A stretch of DNA of 64,000 nucleotides. Origin: Glebionis coronaria. Its lineage: Eukaryota > Streptophyta > Magnoliopsida > Asterales > Asteraceae. The notes under the pieces are model-generated. The model worked only from the letters and a program-made list of their open reading frames with translations. It made no database searches and was not told the DNA's origin. A program made the translations under genes and the position numbers. Position 1 is the stretch's first letter, and each line of letters starts with the position of its first letter. Below, in pieces: positions 58,338 through 64,000 of this stretch. The stretch spans positions 491,805,627 through 491,869,626 of the forward strand of contig CM046881.1 of assembly GCA_025667525.1 (NCBI GenBank), read 5' to 3'.

Positions 58338-61300
58338 TTAAAGATTCATAGCATCCACCCATCTATTATCAAGAATGGCTTCATTATATGAAGTAGGTTC
58401 ATGAATTTTGTTAAGACTAGTAGAAAAAACAAAATTATCATAACTCAAATTAGTATAACCAACAACCTTGTTAATATTGTACTTAACATCTTTGTTCAAC
58501 ACAAAATCTTTATAATTATTATTAGGAAAATTACTCTTCCTACTTGTCCTCCTAACAGTATGTTCAGCTGCTGGTTCTGGTGACCAACCAAAAATATTAC
58601 CAAAATACTCTAGTCCTTCACCCTCATAATCATATGATTCATCATCTAAAGTACTCTGTGTACCCTTAGAACAACTAGGTTCTGTTGCACACTCACTTCC
58701 TTCATTGACCCTCCTTTTAGAAGAATTTTCATTAGAAACAAAAGTACTATCTAAGTTAGATTTCATATCTGTTCCTTCAGTATGTACAACATTTTTGTTT
58801 CTAACTACATCTTCTACAGTGCTGTCATTGGGACTAAGAGTATCTTTTCTAGGTGTAACATTTACACTATCACTTACACTAACTCCCCCTTCATCATAGG
58901 GTTCATTAGGACTTTGACTGTCAAAAAAGTTTAAATCATTTACTCTAGACTCACTAAACACAAAATCTTTAGTCAAAGACTCATTCTTAAATGGAAAAAC
59001 AGTCTCATAAAACTTTATATCTCTTGAAAATTGAAATCTCTTTTTATCCAGATTAAACACTTTATAACCTTTCTTATCAAAAGCATAACCAACTAAAACA
59101 CATTTATCAGACCTGTAGCCAAACTTATCATTTTCATTCAAAACATTAACAAAACACAAACAGCCAAACACCCTTAAATGGAGGAACTTAGGTTTTAGAT
59201 TATACACAAGCTCATAAGGACTCCTACCAGATAACACAGAAGATGGTAACCTGTTAATCAAATAAGTAGCAGTTAGAATAGATTCAGTCCACATGTTCAA
59301 AGGTAACCCCCCCCCCCCCTGAAACATGAGGGCTCTAGCAGTATTAAGTAAATGTCTATGTTTTCTCTCAGCTATCCCATTCTGTTGAGGTGTATAAGCA
59401 CATGTAGTTTGATGAAAAATTCCTTTTTCTTTAACAAAACTTTCAAACCTTTTATTTACAAACTCAGTTCCATTATCACTTCTAAAAATCTTAACACATT
59501 TATCAAACTGATTTCTAATTAACTCAGTAAATTCTTTCACATTATCAAAAACTTCAGATTTATTTTTCATCAAAAACACCCATACAGCCCTTGAGAAATC
59601 ATCAACAACAGTAAGAAAGTATCTAAAACCTTCTTTACTAACAACCTTATAAGGGCCCCACACATCTAAATGAACAAGCTCACCAACTTTATTACTTTTA
59701 TGTTCACTTAAACTAAATGACTCTCTTATTTGTTTAGCTTTATGACAAACTTCACAAGGACCAGAACTAACACTTTTAATCCCATCAAGTTTATCTTTTA
59801 AGACCACAAGAACTTGATCACCAGGATGACCAAGTCTATTATGCCATAATGAATTAGACACATTACAACTTTTAACTTTGCTATTATACAAATTCTTACC
59901 TTCATCAAGATAATAAAGACCATCTTTTTGACTACTAGTCCCCATCAGGGACTTTTGTGTTGAATCTTGAATTAAACACTTAGAATCATCAAAAGTAACC
60001 AAGACATAATTTTCTTTTGACAACTTATGCACAAACAAAAGACTCACATTGTAACCTGGAACTACCAACACATCTTTAGCAATCAATTTATCATTTATTT
60101 TATAACTTCCAAGTTTTTTAACATGTTCAACAGCCCCATTAGGATGAGCTAAAGTTATGTTTAACTGTGACACATCTAAAATATCAAACAAATGTTTTTC
60201 AGAAAATGTAATATGTTGACTAGCTCCAGAGTCCACAATCCAACCAATATATGTACTATATGTACTAGTATTGGTATTAAAATTAAAAAATCTACAAGAA
60301 AAGAAACTAATCTTGCAATTATTAATTTTAAAAATACCTGCAACACTAGCAGAAGCCTTGCTAGCATTACCTGTACCACTTAACAAAGACATTAATATCT
60401 CATACTGATCTTGAGTAAGAGTATGAGAACTACTCTTACTCTGATCATCTTTTTTCACATCAGACCCTTGAACATTATTAACATTATTCCTTTTAAAACC
60501 AGCAGGATATCCAATTAATTCAAAGCACCTTTCAATAGTATGTCCAGTCATATTACAATTTTTGCAAACAAGACTATTATTTCTGACATTTCTTCTAGCA
60601 TTGTTATTACTAGAAGTATTCCAGTTGTTATTAGTATTATTACCATTGTTAGGCCCACCAGAATTATTACTATTATTATTATTATTTCTATTAGATTTCC
60701 ATCCATTGTTGTTTCTATTATTACCAAACCTAGCAGCAAAAGCTGTAGGACCAGACTTACTAGATTTACTAGACCTCTGTGACTCATCTCTAGACAAGGT
60801 AGCAAAAGCAGACTTCACATCAGGGATAGGATCTGATGTTAAGATCTGACTTCTAACCACACTAAAGTCATCATCAAGACCCATCAGGAACTGCATCGAC
60901 CTAAGAAGTTGATTATGATCCTTAAGATCTTTAAACCCATCACAAGTATATTCAGGTAAATCAACTAAAGCATCAAACTGTCTCCACAAAGAATTACATT
61001 TATGATAATATTCAGACAAGGTCATACCAGACTGTGTTAAAGTATATATTTTATGATGAAGATTGTATATGACAGATCCATCTTGTTTATTATAAGTTTC
61101 TTCTAACTCATCCCAAACATCTTGTGCATATTTTGAAAAAATTTGCCCTTTATACAAGTCTGGTGAAACACAACCAAGCAACCAAGAAAGAACCACAGCA
61201 TTACACCTATCCCATTGATCCCTAGCAGGACCATCACTAGTATCTTGAACACACTTTCCATTTATGAAACCCAATTTATTTCTAGTTTGTAAAGCAAGTT

Positions 61301-61478
61301 GAACAACTGCAGCCCAGACCTTATAGTTCTCAGTTCCTTCAAGTTTGAAGGTAATTAACTGAGATCCAATGTCTTGTGGATGCAAATAAAGTGGATCATA
61401 TAAGTCAAATTTAACAGCTTCATTCTTAACACCATTACCCTTAGGTCCATCACCCTTGGGTGATTCAGAACCAGACAT
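58338..61478 (-). pseudogene. Copia-2 gag, protease and integrase ORF (1046 codons)
   Basis: Starts MSGSESPKGDGPKGNG at 61478. Gag core 25-240 (YDPLYLHPQDIGSQLITFKL); Asn-rich stretch 253-300; zinc knuckle CKNCNMTGHTIERC at 305-318; protease DSGASQH (416-422); integrase zinc site His546, His551, Cys575, Cys578 and catalytic Asp605, Asp668, Glu704, all present. The C-terminal part reaches the start of RT (RWVDAMNL) and stops where GAA has become TAA. A 13-C run at 59307-59319 encodes four Gly. Otherwise intact, including all catalytic residues. Confidence 0.95.
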
Positions 61479-62276
61479 ATTAAAAGAAACAAGAAACTAA
61501 ACAACACAAACAACAAGAACACACAATCAAGCCAAAAAACAGTTCTCAGGCTTCCAAAACCACTCATAAGGTGGTAGGTCAAGAGCAGAGACCTGATTGT
61601 GGTCTAGAAAACAAACAAATACAGCAAAACAATAAAACAACAACTCCTTGTATCTCCTCTACAAGTAACATCCAACTACCACAACAAATCTCAATCAATC
61701 AACACCAGTAGCTATCTAATCCCATCGATACCTAAAATCCCCTCTAAACAAGAATAAAAAACCTAAAACTATAAGAGAGTGAGAGGGGTGTTACGTAGCA
61801 CGCGCAGCAAAACCAAGCAAGAACTCTGGATTAAGACAATCCAGAGAACCCAATCAACCAACAACACAATAGATCAAGATGATCTATCAACAACCGCAGC
61901 GGAAAAACCAAGAAACCTGCACGTTAGATAAAACAATTATAAAAAATAACAATTTCTTACCAAGATTTAAAAAACCCTAATTTCAGATTTTAGGGTTTTT
62001 CAATACAGTTTACAAAAAACTCAAATTAAGCCCAAGATACAATCCCACAAGGCACCAATTAGATCAGAATCGATTATTACCAAAAAACCCCAAATCGATT
62101 TGAAACCCTAATTTTTTAAAACATCAATTAACCTTCCAAGAAGATCAAATTAATCAATTAAAACGTTGATTTATAAAGAACAGGTCAAGATCTAAACATA
62201 TAGACCAAAACCCCCAAATTTATAAAACCCTAACTTTTTTTAAAAACGATTTATAACCACGATTCAGAGCAACCAA
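61479..62276 (-). other. Copia-2 5' leader
   Basis: About 800 bp between primer site and gag start, A/C rich on the plus strand, no ORF of note, no tandem array, unlike the other elements in the window. Confidence 0.6.
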
Positions 62277-62289
62277 CGCTTTGATACCA

Positions 62290-62664
62290 TGTAAAAAACT
62301 TGTGAATCAAACCAGAATCAACAACACAGCTGTATAAGTGAACCTAGCCAACCTCCCCTTGACTCACTTTTAGAGAATATATCAATGAAAGGCTTAGATA
62401 GCCACAATCTTTACAATCAGAAAGAAAGAACAACAAAACTTTGATCAAATAAGATCAAGATCGCTCAAGCTAATCTCACACTTTTTTACACAAACATAAA
62501 CTGAAAAAACTAACTAAGAAGAAGTAGGTAAATGAGTTATATAGCTGCCAAAACACGCTTTGCACTTGAGTCCACTTTGTTTGCCTTTTATTCTTTAAGC
62601 CCTTCATCTTTGAAACGTTTACACTTTTAGTCCTTGTCAGCTTAGTAAAGCTTATCATTCAACA
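62290..62664 (-). repeat. Copia-2 5' LTR
   Basis: A 375-bp copy; the primer site TGGTATCAAAGCG (minus strand, 62277-62289) abuts it. Target copy ATTAC follows at 62665. Confidence 0.95.
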
Positions 62665-62669
62665 ATTAC

Positions 62670-64000
62670 AATCATTCGTCGCTCGACAATTTTCGATTCT
62701 ATGCGCGGATACTCGTCTAGTAAAAATAAAGTAGGAAAATAAGTCATAATTAATATCCAAAAATAATACTCCGTAACTAGACAATTTTATTTGGAAGAAA
62801 CATGAGTAAGGTGGACATTTTCTCCGAGACGAAAGTATTCTTCTAAAAAAGAGAAAGAAAACTAGAATAAATGCATTTTTTAAAACTATGTTTTTTTTCA
62901 AAGTTCAATAATTTTTAGACAGAAAGAATAGTATATAATATTTTAGTTTTGTGAAAACGAAAGTTTGTGCAAAAAATGTTGTGTAATGGGGTTTATACAA
63001 AATCATATTGTTAAATCATATAGTCTACAAAAGGTTATTTTCTTAAAGAACTGGAGAGGTAACCGTGCGCATTCCAAGGGTCCAAACTTGATAGATCTCC
63101 AGCATTTGGCATGTGAATAGCGAGCGACACGTGAGACTGGCGAAGGGTCTCTCGCCACCGCCCTTTTCTACCTTGAAACAAACACAGAGAAATTAGCTCA
63201 GCTCTAATTTTTCCTAGTATTACTTTGATATAAAGTTGCATTCATGTCCACATTCATCTTGATGTTCTTCACCCCATGAATATTGAATTCACGGTTATAA
63301 GTTAGAACCACTTCGTGTTCAGCCAATTTCTTTTTTTTTAAAATGGCAGGTTGTCGAGTCGTACAGTGACATACAAGCGGACAATATGCTTTCTTTGAAC
63401 TCTCGTCTAGTTATGCTTAAACTCCTTATTCCTTTCGTCTGAAAAAAAACAACTTAATAAAACCTTGGTGATGAAGTGGGCTAAACTTATTAGCCCAAAC
63501 CTTTTGTGACCCAAACTGTCTCAAACGCAGACTCTTTTGGATCGACGACAACCCGGGCGCTGTGCACCCTCCTACCAGCTAAATCAAATACACTTTAGCG
63601 ATAAATGAACTTCTTCAAATCATGGCTTTATAGCTTGCTAGATATTTAGAATGTTAGGTGATCTAGTATTGGATATTACATATTTGGCAAAGTTGTATGA
63701 TAAAACATACTCATTTTAAGTTTTTAATAGTGGCTATTTGGCAAAGTTAAACTGAACAGAATGTTTTAAATGATAAAGTTGCAACCTATTGGCTGTAGAA
63801 CAAAGGGTTGCGATTGATATGATCTACAACAATCTAATTATTGAGTGGCTCGGTCGACGCATCACCCGACACATCCTATGCCAAAAAAAAAGAGAGAGAA
63901 CTCGATTCGTAAAAAGGAGCAAGTCCTTCGGCACAAAAAAATAAACACAACGTTTAAACTTTAACTTATAGTACAAACCACTGTAAGACAAAGCGAATAC
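62670..64000. other. Right-edge sequence without identifiable feature
   Basis: No coding region, RNA gene or element end that I can support. A G-box CACGTG lies at about 63129, and a ~15-bp string ATTTGGCAAAGTTRTA recurs at 63680 and 63735. The ORF at 63035-63241 has no recognisable motif. Confidence 0.4.

Larger units (their letters stand above)
56466..62664 (-). mobile_element. Copia-2, nearly intact Copia LTR retrotransposon
   Basis: A 6.2-kb element with LTRs 56466-56839 and 62290-62664 (TGTAAAAAAC to ATTCAACA) and duplication ATTAC (56461-56465, 62665-62669). Order gag, zinc knuckle, protease, integrase, RT, RNase H on the minus strand. The gag-pol reading has only two lesions: a point stop at 58337 and a 1-bp loss near 57660. 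The LTRs differ at about 13 of 374 positions by eye. Unrelated in gag to Copia-1. Confidence 0.96.

Noticed and set aside
60540..60849. Ile/Leu-rich plus-strand ORFs opposite Copia-2 gag
   Set aside because: Antisense shadows of the Asn-rich Gag stretch (Asn codons AAT/AAC reversed).
63035..63241. 68-codon minus-strand ORF at right edge
   Set aside because: No recognisable motif, no splice partners or promoter evidence; length is expected by chance.

Overview
This is a stretch of plant nuclear DNA. The only host gene I can support is the 5' three quarters of a peroxisomal glycolate oxidase gene (GLO) on the minus strand at the left edge (coding exons 199-2426, 5' UTR exon near 3231-3345). 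It has nine intact exons with plant GT-AG introns and runs off the window at position 1. From 3.5 kb onward almost everything is transposable element. The gag and RNase H details of the largest Copia element resemble retroelement proteins I remember from Asteraceae (Tanacetum/Artemisia type), so a composite-family dicot is my best guess. That is recall, not a search. Layout: the window is a set of nested insertions, and each level can be checked by its own target-site duplication (TSD). Level 1 is a hAT-like element (3516-55724, 8-bp TSD AACACACG/AACACACA) that carries a large inverted minisatellite. Level 2 is a minus-strand Copia element, Copia-1 (5191-55514, TSD AGTGT), inserted in level 1. 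Level 3 is two Gypsy insertions in the Copia-1 gag region: Gypsy-A on the plus strand (13633-23399, TSD ATTTT) and Gypsy-B on the minus strand (24851-53220, TSD GTATG). Gypsy-B has three LTRs and two internal regions. Level 4 is a solo LTR (28943-30759, TSD GGGAG) and a 7.4-kb non-autonomous element, C2 (30805-38182, TSD TTGAT), both inserted in the first Gypsy-B internal region. A separate, nearly intact Copia-2 (56466-62664, TSD ATTAC) follows. The last 1.3 kb shows nothing I can identify. How the parts relate: Gypsy-A and Gypsy-B belong to one chromovirus-like tribe, with related LTR ends, an initiator-Met primer site and similar pol. Gypsy-A has lost its coding capacity, yet its two LTRs differ at only about 30 of 2600 positions by eye, so it probably moved recently using proteins supplied in trans. 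Both families keep an ordered array of RNA stem-loops between the primer site and gag, with pairing-preserving changes; this looks like a cis-acting leader signal. In Gypsy-B, the gag region is split by three short GT-AG segments (84, 62 and 85 bp, the same lengths in both copies). Removing them restores one reading frame from the capsid through the zinc knuckle into pol. I consider this intron-like splitting of gag, together with the stem-loop array, the most interesting part of the window. A second theme is that minisatellite arrays with unrelated units occupy leader or LTR positions in four different element families. All retroelement coding regions carry stops, frameshifts or catalytic substitutions, so none looks autonomous.
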